A DNA stretch of 64,000 nt from Paludibacteraceae bacterium. GTDB taxonomy: Bacteria > Bacteroidota > Bacteroidia > Bacteroidales > Paludibacteraceae. Location: the NCBI GenBank assembly GCA_017479885.1, contig JAFVBR010000037.1:1-64000 (forward strand), read 5' to 3'. Under the pieces are notes generated by a model. The model was given only the letters and a program-made list of their open reading frames with translations. It ran no database searches and was not told where the DNA came from. Made by a program: the position numbers and the translations under genes. Positions 26,758-36,371 of the stretch are shown piece after piece (positions within the stretch are counted from its first letter, which is position 1; every line of letters begins with the position of its first letter).

Positions 26758-28252
26758 CTACTCCACTTCTCTTATCAGTCTGATATAATAGTGGGAGTAA
26801 CCACCGTCATACATCATCATACTCAACTGATAGTACAAATCACCTATGGTATGCCCCGGTCTTGCTGTAGTTGCAGACGTTACCCAAAAGCCAAATAATT
26901 TTTTGCTGTCACCCGTGCCGTCAGATGTGCTTGAACAATATGGCGCACCATTATAAGAGTCATAGGCAGTATATGCAAAGAATGCTGCTCCGGCTGCTGC
27001 CATCTCCGACCATTGCTTGGTGGTATATACATTATCTCCGGGGCGCATGCTATTAGCGGTAAAGCTCATTCCATCAGGCGTTTCCCACTCGTCAGGAAGC
27101 AGCACATAACCCAACTGGTCACCTACCGTGGCAGCTCCGCGCAGTTTGTCGGCATTGGCACGCTGCTCTACAATATAGGTTATCTCTGCATAACTGAACA
27201 TCCGCCATGTGCCTGCTGCATAACCGCTTATCTCTATATCGCTGCCCCAGTTGCCGTTTTTCCAGTTATGCAATTGAACAGGCGCAGAATAAGCATTCTC
27301 GTTTATTGAATACGGCTCTGCAAAACGATAAGTGTCTTCTTCTGTTTTTTCCAGATTGCCGGGAGCAAACAGCACTTTCTTTCCTGCGGCAGCAGAGAAT
27401 GTCATCAGTTTGCCTTCTTTTGTCACTTGCAATATGGTGGTATTCTCGGTGTTGGCAAAAGTAACACTTGCAGTGAGCATAGTGTTCTTGGCATTGGCAT
27501 TGACGGAGACTGTCACACTCAGACTGCCTTCGCCTGCATCAGGACTGACGGTCAGCCAGTCGGCATCTGTTGTAGCCGTCCAAGGTGTACTGCTAACCAC
27601 CTGCACTGTCTCCTTTCCTCCTGTCGAGGGGAATGTGATGGTTGCGGGGCTCACCTTTATCTCGTTAGTGTATTTGGTCACGGTGAGCGAACATTGGGCT
27701 GACTTGGAGCCGCATTTGGCGGTAATTACAGTACTGCCTTCGGCAATGGCACTAACCATACCTTCAGTCACTGTTGCCACGCTCTCATTGTTGCTGCTCC
27801 ACTCTATTGCGTCTGCTGTGCGCTCCGACTCTGCCGGTGCGTAACTTACTGTCAACAGGAATGTCTGACCTTCTTCCAGACTCAGTGTCGTCTCGTTGAG
27901 AGAGATGCTCTCCACTGCCACCGGCTCTGGCTCCGGCACTACCTCTACATCGCACTCAGCCGTGAACTTGCCGCAAGTGGCAACTATCGTAGTCTTGCCT
28001 TCAGATTTGGCATACACCTTGCCGTTCTCATCAACCGTAGCCACTTTTGTCTTCGTGGACTCCCACTCCACCGCAGGTGCTGTATCCTCGGCTTCTTCAG
28101 GCTCATACCATACTTTCAGTTGGAAATCTTGCCCGACTTCGAGTTCTATACTTTTCTTGTTAAGACTGATGCCCTCCAGTGTTTTAACCGGATCAGGAGT
28201 CGTGCCGCATCCTGCAAGACACAACGTCAGGATAAATAGATAGACGTTTCAT
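26758..28252 (-). CDS. Big_2/BACON domain lipoprotein with a shifted start
   Basis: About 490 residues with two bacterial Ig-like (Big_2) domains, then a BACON domain (TFPSTGGKETVQVVSSTPW, DADWLTVSP), then a C-terminal module resembling the Fibrobacter-paralogous or FISUMP type (LLPDEWETPDG, LFGFWVTSA). It is likely displayed on the cell surface for glycan or protein binding. A clear lipoprotein signal (VYLFILTLCLAGC) is in frame, but the only ATG (28252-28250) is offset by one base; reading in the signal frame back from it gives a TGA. A one-base indel in the AAA after the ATG would restore it. The alternatives are a TTG start at 28224, which leaves too short a signal peptide, or a sequencing error. 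Confidence 0.7.
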
Positions 28253-28281
28253 ATTGCTATGAGTTTTTGTTATAACGACTG

Positions 28282-28313
28282 CAAAGGTAATGCAATTCTT
28301 CTGATTGTGCAAA
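28282..28313 (-). promoter_or_regulatory. Promoter of the Big_2/BACON lipoprotein gene
   Basis: Minus-strand TTTG (28313-28310), 20 bp, TACCTTTG (28289-28282), about 30 bases before the ATG at 28252. It supports the ATG, not the internal TTG, as the intended start. Confidence 0.75.
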
Positions 28314-28361
28314 CAAAAAAGACATGCCTGAGACATGCCTTTCTGTATTATGTTGTTTCTT

Positions 28362-28985
28362 TTATTCAGAGAAGAAACCTGTTTCTCTTGCCTCTTCTGT
28401 CATGCAGGGTGCTTCTGCACAGAACTTCGCCATCGCAGAACCGAACTTGCGGAACATGCGCCTTGTTCCTCCCTCGCTCTGCTCAAAGCTCATTGAGTTG
28501 TGGATGCCTATTTTGTCGGCCTCCATCACTTCGTCTTGATTGGCACCAATGAAGGCGAAAGTCCAGTTGCGTTTCTTCCTCTCCTCCACCAACTGGCGTA
28601 CTTTGTTTGCATTGAACTCTCTCGAGGCATTCTCTAAACCGTCGGTGATGATAGTTACAAGCACACAGCTGTCATCGCCGCTGATTTTCTTCTCAAGGCT
28701 GAGAACTGACAGACCCACAGCATCATAAAGCGGAGTACATGAGTCCGGCACGTAGTCTTTCTCCGTCAGTTCTTTTGCTTCGGTAATCTTCACATTGTCA
28801 AGGATAAGGTTGGTAATGGCATCACTGTTGAAGCTGACAAGAGTAACATAATGCTCCTGTTCGGGATGATTGCGCTGCATTGAGCGGATTGACTGAATGG
28901 TTTCATTGCAACCGGTAAGGGCGGTGCGGCGGATGCAGTCCATTGAACCGCTTGCGTCCAAAAGAATAAGATGATAGAAGTTCAT
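28362..28985 (-). CDS. von Willebrand factor A domain protein
   Basis: A 207-residue single-domain vWA protein without a signal peptide. The metal-ion-dependent adhesion site is complete: DASGS at residues 10-14, Thr in DSCTPLYDAV and Asp in TIITDGLEN. Such cytosolic vWA proteins bind protein partners through Mg2+ and often act beside ATPases or ternary-complex proteins, but none lies next to this gene. It is monocistronic; a TATCTTTG box (29054-29047, minus) lies upstream without a clear -33 element. The function is unknown. Confidence 0.85.
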   Translation of the reverse strand: MNFYHLILLDASGSMDCIRRTALTGCNETIQSIRSMQRNHPEQEHYVTLVSFNSDAITNLILDNVKITEAKELTEKDYVPDSCTPLYDAVGLSVLSLEKKISGDDSCVLVTIITDGLENASREFNANKVRQLVEERKKRNWTFAFIGANQDEVMEADKIGIHNSMSFEQSEGGTRRMFRKFGSAMAKFCAEAPCMTEEARETGFFSE

Positions 28986-29175
28986 AATGGTAAATGTTTT
29001 TTGTTTAACTGTTGGTTTGCTTTACACTTTGTCTTCGTTGACGGTGCAAAGATACTGCAAACTTCTGCACACTGCCGACTTTTGCAACGTTGCAGGCATC
29101 TACACCTTATATATATGTAACATATTTTGATTTATCTGCACATAAATACTAAAGTAACTGATTATGACGATTTTG

Positions 29176-29207
29176 TTTGGTTGTTTAAGGAAAACATGCT
29201 AACTTTG
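29176..29207 (+). promoter_or_regulatory. Promoter of the transglutaminase lipoprotein gene
   Basis: TTTG (29176-29179), 20 bp, TAACTTTG (29200-29207), 28 bases before the ATG. Confidence 0.75.
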
Positions 29208-29235
29208 TCACAGAAACAAACAACACTTTTTCACC

Positions 29236-31863
29236 ATGAAACGACTCATCATTCCCGCTGTAGCGGCTGTGCTTTGCCTCTCTTGCAGCAATCGTAACTC
29301 CCAACATTTCATCTCCGACAGCGCCTGGCGCGACACAGTAAGCAATGCATTCGACCAACGTGTAGAGTTGCTCGGTTTCAACCCTATGCAACCACTGGAA
29401 GACTATTCACTTCAGGAGACGGAGGCAATGATGTTCATGTATGCATACATGCCCCTTGCCGACCTCACTGACTACCCGCAGCAACTGCATTACAACAATG
29501 TGCATACCGCTTTTCTCGCCCGGCAAGAGATGCCATGGGGAAAACGGATTCCGGAATACATCTTCCGCCATTTTGTTGTGCCGGCACGTGTCAACAACGA
29601 GAATCTCGATGAGTCGCGACCTTTCTTCTACGAGCAACTCAAGCCCAGAGTGGAGAACAAGAGCATGAAAGATGCCATACTCGAGGTCAACCACTGGTGC
29701 CATGAGCATGTCACTTACCAACCGTCGAATGCACGCACCACTTCACCCGTCGTCACCTTGCGCAACTCCACAGGTCGCTGCGGCGAGGAAAGCACATTCA
29801 CCGTGGCTGCACTCAGGTCGGTTGGTATTCCTGCCCGTCAGGTATATACTCCGCGTTGGGCACATACCGATGACAACCATGCTTGGGTGGAAGCGTGGGC
29901 AGACGGGAAGTGGTATTTTCTCGGGGCATGTGAACCCGAACCCGTGCTCAATCTCGGTTGGTTCAACGAACCCGCTTCACGCGCCCTGCTTGTACACACC
30001 AGAGCTTTCGGCAACTATTGCGGACCTGAAGAAGTGATTCTCCGCACCTCCAACTTCACTGAGATTAACGTAATTGACAATTATGCCAAGACTTCAAGAA
30101 TCGACTTTAAGATTCTCTCCGCAACAGGTGAGCCGGTTGAGGATGCAAAAGTAGAGTTCAAGATATACAACTACGCCGAGTTTTTCACCGCCGTTACCAA
30201 GTTCACCGACAGCGAGGGTCGTACTTTCCTAACTGCCGGCAACGGTGACATGCTGGTGTGGGCATCAAAAGACAAAAACTATGGTTTTGCCAAAGCCTCG
30301 TTCGGCACTGATAAAGAACTGACAATCATTCTCAATCACAATCCGGAATCAGACACCTCCCGGCATATGCTGGAATTGCAGAAACTAAGCATACTGCCAC
30401 CGCCATCCGACCCGCACTATCCCACAATCAAACAACGCGAACAGGATATATGCAAGCAACGTTTCGACTACGAAGACTCTGTCCGCACAGCCTACATGCA
30501 GAACAGTTTCCTTACAGCACAACAGGCGGCAGAACTGACCACTAACTCCACCAAGCATATTCCCTATCTGACAAAGGCGAGAGCCAACTGGCCTGTGATA
30601 TGGGATTTCATCTGCCAGCATGCCGACAACACACAACGCGCATACGGAATACTCGCCGCATTGGCAGGCAAAGACCTCACAGACATTACTATCGAAGTGC
30701 TTAACGATGCTTTTGATGCTCATACCTCGCAACTTGAAACCCGAGTGGAGAACGAGCCTGTGCTCAGCCCATACAAACAAGAGATAGCCCGCTTCTTTGA
30801 CAAAGAAACTGCGAATAGTTTCCGTCAAGACCCAAACAGACTTGTGGAGTGGATCAAACAGAATATCCGCCTCAACCCCGACAAGAAAGCATTGCGCATT
30901 GCCCAGTCACCTCTCGGAGCACTGCGCTCAGGCATTACTGACACACGCTCACGCGACATATTGTTTGTGGACGTAGCTCGCAGTCTTGACATTAAATCAA
31001 GAAAAGACGATGTCACAGGCAAGGTTCAGTATATGCAAGACAACCAATGGATTGATGTCAACTTTGAGGGGGAAGAGTCGAAAGTTGCGCCAAAGGGAAC
31101 TCTGAATCTCACCTACGAGCCTGATTCTGATTTCGATGACCCCAGATATTACAGCCACTTCAGTATTTCAAGAATACAAGACGGCCAACTGCGTCTGCTC
31201 AGTTTCGACGAAGGAGACCTTGACATGGGAGGAGGCACGAGCTACAGCAATACATTCAGCAACGGAGTACAACTTGATGAAGGCACATATTTCCTGGTTT
31301 CGGGAATAAGGCAGGCAAACGGAAGTGTCAACACCACCAATCGTATTTTCAACATACGACAAGGAGAAACAACCTCTGTTCCGCTGATATTGCCTCATGA
31401 GAAAACAGATGTATGTATGATCGGCAATTTCAATTCCGAACTGCGTTTCTTGCGAGACGGGCAACCAAAGAGTTTCGTATCACAGACCGGCAGAGGATTC
31501 TTTATTGTAGGCATTATTCGCCCGGGGCAGGAGCCTACCAATCATGCACTGCGCGACATTGCCAAATTACGCGATGCATTCAACAAATGGAACAGACCCG
31601 TTGTTCTTTTGTTCGAGAACCAACAGGAAGCCGACAAATTCCGTGCTGAAGATTATGGAACACTACCTGACAATATTATCTATGGTATTGACCCCGACAA
31701 GCAAGTGCTGAGCCATATTGTTCGCAAAATGAAACTACAGAACGACAAGCAACTGCCTGTATTCATTGTGGCAGACACATTCAACAATGTAGTATTCGTT
31801 TCCGAAGGCTATACCATTGGTCTGGGAGAACAAATGGAACAAGTGATCAATCATCTTGATTGA
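29236..31863 (+). CDS. Transglutaminase-like domain lipoprotein
   Basis: An 875-residue lipoprotein (CLSC, Cys17). Residues about 150-250 are a transglutaminase/papain-like core with Cys182 (GRCGE) and His215 (DDNHAWVE); the third position lies near FLGACEPEP. A Bacteroidota-type beta-sandwich domain follows (ILSATGEPVEDAKVEFKIYN), and the C-terminal quarter resembles a thioredoxin-like fold. In this phylum such proteins may cut or cross-link peptides in the periplasm or at the surface; the substrate is unknown. It is monocistronic. Confidence 0.85.
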   Translation: MKRLIIPAVAAVLCLSCSNRNSQHFISDSAWRDTVSNAFDQRVELLGFNPMQPLEDYSLQETEAMMFMYAYMPLADLTDYPQQLHYNNVHTAFLARQEMPWGKRIPEYIFRHFVVPARVNNENLDESRPFFYEQLKPRVENKSMKDAILEVNHWCHEHVTYQPSNARTTSPVVTLRNSTGRCGEESTFTVAALRSVGIPARQVYTPRWAHTDDNHAWVEAWADGKWYFLGACEPEPVLNLGWFNEPASRALLVHTRAFGNYCGPEEVILRTSNFTEINVIDNYAKTSRIDFKILSATGEPVEDAKVEFKIYNYAEFFTAVTKFTDSEGRTFLTAGNGDMLVWASKDKNYGFAKASFGTDKELTIILNHNPESDTSRHMLELQKLSILPPPSDPHYPTIKQREQDICKQRFDYEDSVRTAYMQNSFLTAQQAAELTTNSTKHIPYLTKARANWPVIWDFICQHADNTQRAYGILAALAGKDLTDITIEVLNDAFDAHTSQLETRVENEPVLSPYKQEIARFFDKETANSFRQDPNRLVEWIKQNIRLNPDKKALRIAQSPLGALRSGITDTRSRDILFVDVARSLDIKSRKDDVTGKVQYMQDNQWIDVNFEGEESKVAPKGTLNLTYEPDSDFDDPRYYSHFSISRIQDGQLRLLSFDEGDLDMGGGTSYSNTFSNGVQLDEGTYFLVSGIRQANGSVNTTNRIFNIRQGETTSVPLILPHEKTDVCMIGNFNSELRFLRDGQPKSFVSQTGRGFFIVGIIRPGQEPTNHALRDIAKLRDAFNKWNRPVVLLFENQQEADKFRAEDYGTLPDNIIYGIDPDKQVLSHIVRKMKLQNDKQLPVFIVADTFNNVVFVSEGYTIGLGEQMEQVINHLD

Positions 31864-31899
31864 CAAACCATTCCAGCACAAACAACTTAGTGCCGACAG

Positions 31900-32439
31900 T
31901 TACTGCGGTTTCTGCTGTTTTGCCCACGAGAACAAACTCAGTGGCAGATGGCAGTAACCGTCAGGATGCTTGTCAAGATAATCCTGGTGATACTCGTCTG
32001 CAGGATAATAATTAAAGAGAGGCAACAACTCAACGGCAAGAGTCTCCTCATATTTGCACTGCTTCTCTGCAAACACCTTCACTATAACAGCCTTCTGGTT
32101 TTCAGACGTATAATACACTCCTGTGCGATAGCGGGTACCTTCGTCATGCCCCTGCTTGTTAATTGAGAGAGGGTCTATAGCGGCAAAAAACATACGTACA
32201 AGAAAAGCAAGACTCACCTTTTTCTCATCGTACCTGACGCGCACTGTCTCGGCATATCCGGTCTGGTCGGTATATACTTGCTCGTAAGTTGGATTCGTTA
32301 TCTCCGCCTTGCCGTTGGCAAAACCTGTCTCGGTATGAATTACGCCCTCTATCTGTTTGAAGAAATGCTCTGTACCCCAGAAGCATCCTCCTGCAAAATA
32401 AATCTCTTGCATATCAATATCAATACTTCTCTTATTCAT
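31900..32439 (-). CDS. msrA: Peptide-methionine (S)-S-oxide reductase MsrA
   Basis: About 179 residues. It repairs oxidised methionine in proteins using the Cys in GGCFWGTEH; YDEKKVSLAFLVRMFFAAIDP, NKQGHDEGTRYR and YHQDYLDKHP are family motifs. I place the start at ATG 32439 because it overlaps the stop of the upstream gene by 8 bases (ATGAATAA), implying coupling. A second ATG at 32412 (MQEIYFAGG) begins directly at the fold and is an equal candidate. Confidence 0.92.
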   Translation of the reverse strand: MNKRSIDIDMQEIYFAGGCFWGTEHFFKQIEGVIHTETGFANGKAEITNPTYEQVYTDQTGYAETVRVRYDEKKVSLAFLVRMFFAAIDPLSINKQGHDEGTRYRTGVYYTSENQKAVIVKVFAEKQCKYEETLAVELLPLFNYYPADEYHQDYLDKHPDGYCHLPLSLFSWAKQQKPQ

Positions 32440-32911
32440 ACAATAGTTTTTCCAGTTGCCCGACTGCGGCTTCAAGGTCTTCCTCGAAGCGGCTGTGGGA
32501 AATCAGAAAATCCTGCCTGCCGCCTGCAAGCGACCTGTATAACTCAGGATTCATTTGCGCGGCATAGTCGGCTATCGCCACTTCTATATCATCGCGTTGC
32601 CATGCCATTGTCGAATGGGCATATACTTGCAGTTTCTGATGAAAGAAAGAGTATGCAATCTGCAACGCCGACTTGGCAACCTGATTCTCATTTCCTTCTG
32701 CTTCTGCCATCAGGTCATCGTATCCTACAGGTCGGAACTGGAGTTGCTCCCGGCTGAATACGAAACCATGCTGAAGCAAATATGCCTTCAGTTGTTCAGG
32801 TTCCTGATTGAAGTTATAGCAAAGAGATTCGAGAGAATCAAATTCCTCGTCACGTAGTAGCATATTCACTGCGGAAACCAGTATGGCAGGGTCATGAGGA
32901 AGAAAATCCAT
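32432..32911 (-). CDS. DUF4250-type protein with a C-terminal extension
   Basis: A 159-residue cytoplasmic protein. Residues 1-60 (MDFLPHDPAILVSAVNMLLR, DSLESLCYNFN) match the small DUF4250 family, normally a stand-alone protein of about 60 residues. Residues 65-159 form an added helical domain (ALQIAYSFFHQKLQVYAHS, QRDDIEVAIADYAAQM) that I do not recognise. Its stop overlaps the msrA start, so it may work with or under the same control as oxidative repair. The function is unknown. Confidence 0.75.
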   Translation of the reverse strand: MDFLPHDPAILVSAVNMLLRDEEFDSLESLCYNFNQEPEQLKAYLLQHGFVFSREQLQFRPVGYDDLMAEAEGNENQVAKSALQIAYSFFHQKLQVYAHSTMAWQRDDIEVAIADYAAQMNPELYRSLAGGRQDFLISHSRFEEDLEAAVGQLEKLLYE

Positions 32912-32980
32912 AAATATTGACAGGGTATAAGAATATTCGAATTCCTATATTAAAAAATACTCGCTACACAAAGTTTGTGC

Positions 32981-33011
32981 AAAGATAATGCTTTTCCCGA
33001 AAATACACAAT
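32981..33011 (-). promoter_or_regulatory. Promoter and possible operator of the DUF4250-msrA operon
   Basis: Minus-strand TTG (33011-33009), 20 bp, TATCTTTG (32988-32981). Directly downstream, over the predicted transcript start, is the inverted repeat CACAAAGTTTGTG (32968-32980), a possible repressor site. Confidence 0.7.
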
Positions 33012-33039
33012 GTACAACGAAGATTCTTCTGTCAACATA

Positions 33040-34746
33040 CTATTTGTCGTGTTTGTGCTCGTATAGAGCCTCTTCAACATTTATTATATAGTCACCCATC
33101 TTCTCCATCTCGCGGATAATGTCCATATAGTTGACTCCTATGGAGTAGTCATACTCCTTGTCAGTTATATGCTGCATATTCTGTATTTTCAGTTCATCGC
33201 GGAAATTGTTGATTTCGTTCTCCATATTGGTCATCTCCATGAACTCGTCTTCCGTGATATGAATGCGTTCCAACGCCTCCACCATCATAGTTTCAGCACC
33301 ACTCACCAGATAGAGCATCATCTCCACATTCTTGTCTTGATACTCTGTGTAGGCGAGGTGTGAATCGTGTTTGTAGCGGAAATGACGGGCAAGATTGTAG
33401 TTGGCATCACCTACCGACTCAAGTTCACTCACAATACGCAGCATCTTGTGCACTTCGTGTTTCGAGTTGTCAGAAAGACGACCGTCAGCTACTTGATTCA
33501 GATATTCCGCTATCTCATATTCCATTCGGTCGCATATACCTTCGTATTTCTCCACCCGCGAGAAAATAGTTGTAAATTCGGTGTCATCTTTCTCCTGATA
33601 CAAGTCGTGAATCATTCCTATCATACGCTGCGTGCGGACTGCAAACACATGAATCTCTTTCCATGCCTGCAGAATAGAGAGTTCCGACGTTGACATCAAA
33701 CCACCTGAGATAAAATGCAACTGGTTGTCCGTTACTTTCTGCTCGGGTTTGGAAGGAATAATGATTGTCACAAAGCGTTCCAGCAAGGGCACAAATCCTA
33801 TGAGAATAATGGTATTGGTAACATTAAATGCCGTATGAAACGTAGCAAGAATTGCGTTCAGTTTGTCAGGTGACACATCGCTCGGTATGCCGGGGGTGAA
33901 TTCCACTCCCCAGATATTGCATACTCCTCCTACAAACCAACGGAAAATGCAAAGCACCCAAACCACACCGAACAAGTTAAATACAAGGTGGGCCATCGCA
34001 GCACGTCTTGCCTGCACTGAAGCAGAAAGAGCCACCACATTCGATGTTATCGTAGTTCCTATGTTCTCACCCAACACCAGCGCTATACCCATGTCGATTG
34101 GTAGCACATGTGTCGAACACAACGTCATTGTTATTGCCATGATGGCCGCAGATGACTGTACTGCGAATGTCAGTATTCCGCCTACAAGCAAGTACAGAAA
34201 GTAGCTCCCGTAACCCCAACTTGAAGTAGATATAAAGAAGTTTCTCACAGGTCCCACCTGGTCAAGATGCATCTCAGTAGCATTAAGTTTGAGTGTAGTC
34301 AAACCGAGAAGCATTAGTGACAGACCCATTAAAAAGTCGCCCAGATTGGCGTTCTTTTTCGTATAGATAAGCGCCACTGCAAGAACAATTGCAGTATAAA
34401 CTACCAAACGCAAATCAAAAGAGCCTCCGCCCAAAACCATTATCCACGCCGTGAAAGTTGTTCCTATGTTGGCGCCCATGATAACAGATATCGCCTGAGC
34501 CAGCGACAAAATACCGGCAGAAACAAAACTTACGGTCATCACTGTCGTTGCAGTTGATGACTGCACGGCAGCCGTGATAAATGTTCCTGTCAGTACACCG
34601 GTGAAACGGTTGGTGGTCATAGTGCCGAGGACATTGCTCAGGCGGCTGCCTGCCATCTTCTGCAGACCTTCACTCATCACTTTCATTCCATACATCAGCA
34701 TTGCTACCGAGCCGATGAGTGTGATAATTTGTAGTACAAGTTGCAT
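33040..34746 (-). CDS. Na/Pi cotransporter family protein with a PhoU-like tail
   Basis: A 568-residue inner-membrane protein. Two inverted transport repeats carry the QSST (about residue 63) and QSSA (about 202) motifs of NptA/PNaS phosphate symporters, with GANIGTT and GENIGTT companion motifs. The C-terminal 200 residues are a soluble helical PhoU-like domain. It likely imports phosphate with sodium. It starts 27 bases beyond a terminator of the upstream small gene, so part of its transcription may be read-through; no separate promoter was found. Confidence 0.9.
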   Translation of the reverse strand: MQLVLQIITLIGSVAMLMYGMKVMSEGLQKMAGSRLSNVLGTMTTNRFTGVLTGTFITAAVQSSTATTVMTVSFVSAGILSLAQAISVIMGANIGTTFTAWIMVLGGGSFDLRLVVYTAIVLAVALIYTKKNANLGDFLMGLSLMLLGLTTLKLNATEMHLDQVGPVRNFFISTSSWGYGSYFLYLLVGGILTFAVQSSAAIMAITMTLCSTHVLPIDMGIALVLGENIGTTITSNVVALSASVQARRAAMAHLVFNLFGVVWVLCIFRWFVGGVCNIWGVEFTPGIPSDVSPDKLNAILATFHTAFNVTNTIILIGFVPLLERFVTIIIPSKPEQKVTDNQLHFISGGLMSTSELSILQAWKEIHVFAVRTQRMIGMIHDLYQEKDDTEFTTIFSRVEKYEGICDRMEYEIAEYLNQVADGRLSDNSKHEVHKMLRIVSELESVGDANYNLARHFRYKHDSHLAYTEYQDKNVEMMLYLVSGAETMMVEALERIHITEDEFMEMTNMENEINNFRDELKIQNMQHITDKEYDYSIGVNYMDIIREMEKMGDYIINVEEALYEHKHDK

Positions 34747-34773
34747 ATTCTGTTAATTGATTGTAAAAAAAAT

Positions 34774-34798
34774 GGTATAAACCCAAAGGGTCTATACC
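34774..34798 (-). terminator. Rho-independent terminator after the small secreted-protein gene
   Basis: On the minus strand GGTATAGACCC and GGGTTTATACC form an 11-bp stem with one mismatch around a TTT loop, followed by a run of eight T. It is located 7 bases past the stop codon. Confidence 0.85.
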
Positions 34799-34804
34799 AC
34801 GCAG

Positions 34805-35164
34805 TTATGTTAATAGTATATAGTTCGCACCTATGTTTTTTCGCGGAGCATAACGACGCACCAACCCACGGCGCTGCTTGTCCGACTGCAGCGCAGCACT
34901 ATGTTCGTGCCTGCTCTGCCCTGCCGCTGTTAGATCATTTGCCACACACAATGCAGAATTCATACACAGTTGGCCGTCACCATTGTCTGTGCCGTCCTCG
35001 TCCCATTCCATATCCACCGACTGCAACTCGACACATGTCTCTGTCTGCAAGTCCGCCATCGCACGCAGGTCATCGCCATATTCATCGAATGCCAGAGCCA
35101 CAGCAAACAAACTCATCATGACAACGAGCATAACCGACGCATATTTTCTGCACTTCTCAAACAT
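34805..35164 (-). CDS. Small exported protein of unknown function
   Basis: A 119-residue predicted exported protein. Residues 1-25 (MFEKCRKYASVMLVVMMSLF) form a signal peptide or membrane anchor; the rest is acidic in the middle (DMEWDEDGTDNGDG) and basic near the end (KQRRGLVRRYAPRK). No family is recognised. It has a full promoter and terminator of its own, which supports a real gene. The ATG at 35164 begins about one base after the predicted transcript start, so the mRNA may be leaderless. Confidence 0.6.
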   Translation of the reverse strand: MFEKCRKYASVMLVVMMSLFAVALAFDEYGDDLRAMADLQTETCVELQSVDMEWDEDGTDNGDGQLCMNSALCVANDLTAAGQSRHEHSAALQSDKQRRGLVRRYAPRKNIGANYILLT

Positions 35165-35168
35165 AGTG

Positions 35169-35200
35169 CAAAGGTAATGCTTTTTCTTTAGATACACAAA
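35169..35200 (-). promoter_or_regulatory. Promoter of the small exported-protein gene
   Basis: Minus-strand TTTG (35200-35197), 20 bp, TACCTTTG (35176-35169). The ATG lies 5 bases after the last G of the -7 box. Confidence 0.75.
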
Positions 35201-35260
35201 TATCAGCAGTTATTATTTTCAATGATTATACCGCCATTAAGGCAGCCTTCGCAACAAATA

Positions 35261-36361
35261 CTAATCTTTCTGCAACTCACGAGGGAGAGTGAGCAAAGAA
35301 CGGTCTAATATGATGCGACGTTTGTCGCCTCGCGGACCGGTAATGATGTAATGTTGCGCAATATCAGATGGCAGCTGATGACGGAATGCAGCAGTTATAC
35401 GCGAGATCTTTTGATTAAGCGACCCCGATTCAGGGTCAACCAAGTCATCTATACTGCGGCGCATCTGCTCTACATCACCACGTGGAGACACTGTGAGATA
35501 AATCTCAAGCAACTCTTTCTTGTAATCAGAGATTTCCTTGAGACGTATTCCTTCATTGTGGATAAGGAACAGCAAATAAACCACTTTTGAAAGCGTAGGC
35601 ATAGAAATAGTTACCCTTTTGCCTGTCTCGTCATTCAAACAGATATTGAAATCGTTGTCTACCACAATCGGCACCAGGCTGCGGGTTATTACGCGGCGCA
35701 ACGACTCGATGAAGTCTTGCCCGAGTTCATTGACAAGAATGTCAAGTCCGTGCTCTCGCTGCAGTTGCAGTATCTCATCCCTAATCAGCCTTGCGCGCTG
35801 CCGCGCGGACAGAGCATCAGGCTGAAACGGAATCTCTTTCTCTGTAGCCTCACTTGCACAAGCTTCTTCAGACATTACTGGCTCAGCAGACATGTCGAAA
35901 CAGCACTCCTTTGGCTGAAGTTCTCCAACCGACTTGCTTTTGCGCGGACTTTTGCCGAAAAAGTTGAACAGCCGACGTGCCGGTTGCCAGACTGATTCAG
36001 CAACCTCAGTTCTTTGCACAGGCGCTTCGAGTTCCGGTTCTTCACCCAGACTAAAAACATTAGCCTGCATTACCTCAGCAGCAAAAGAAGTTATGATTTC
36101 GGCAACAGTATCAACAGAACTCACCTCACAAGTCAGCATACGCTGCTGCTGAGACAGCCTGTCGGGCAGAGTGAAACACACGAAGCGCCCGGCTTCATGT
36201 GGATGAGCATTCTCTATATATAGCAGTGAATACGGGAACAACCTGTCGCCCATGAACGTCTGCAACCTAACAGAATGAGTGCGCACAAACGCATTCACGC
36301 TCTCAGACGTACCCTCATAATAGTAGAGGGTATCAACAGGCATATTGGGTTTCATAGTCAA
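35261..36361 (-). CDS. Uncharacterised protein paired with the TIR-Sel1 gene
   Basis: A 366-residue cytoplasmic protein that I do not recognise. An N-terminal part (1-105) is followed by a variable basic linker (about 120-190) and a conserved-looking C-terminal domain (about 195-355): VNELGQDFIESLRRVITR, KVVYLLFLIHNEGIRLKEI, EQMRRSIDDLVDP, IITGPRGDKRRI. The last segments look like a winged-helix-type fold; that is inference. It begins 10 bases after the TIR-Sel1 gene on the same strand, so they form an operon and may be functional partners, for example sensor or regulator and effector. Confidence 0.7.
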   Translation of the reverse strand: MTMKPNMPVDTLYYYEGTSESVNAFVRTHSVRLQTFMGDRLFPYSLLYIENAHPHEAGRFVCFTLPDRLSQQQRMLTCEVSSVDTVAEIITSFAAEVMQANVFSLGEEPELEAPVQRTEVAESVWQPARRLFNFFGKSPRKSKSVGELQPKECCFDMSAEPVMSEEACASEATEKEIPFQPDALSARQRARLIRDEILQLQREHGLDILVNELGQDFIESLRRVITRSLVPIVVDNDFNICLNDETGKRVTISMPTLSKVVYLLFLIHNEGIRLKEISDYKKELLEIYLTVSPRGDVEQMRRSIDDLVDPESGSLNQKISRITAAFRHQLPSDIAQHYIITGPRGDKRRIILDRSLLTLPRELQKD

Positions 36362-36371
36362 ACAGGATGAG

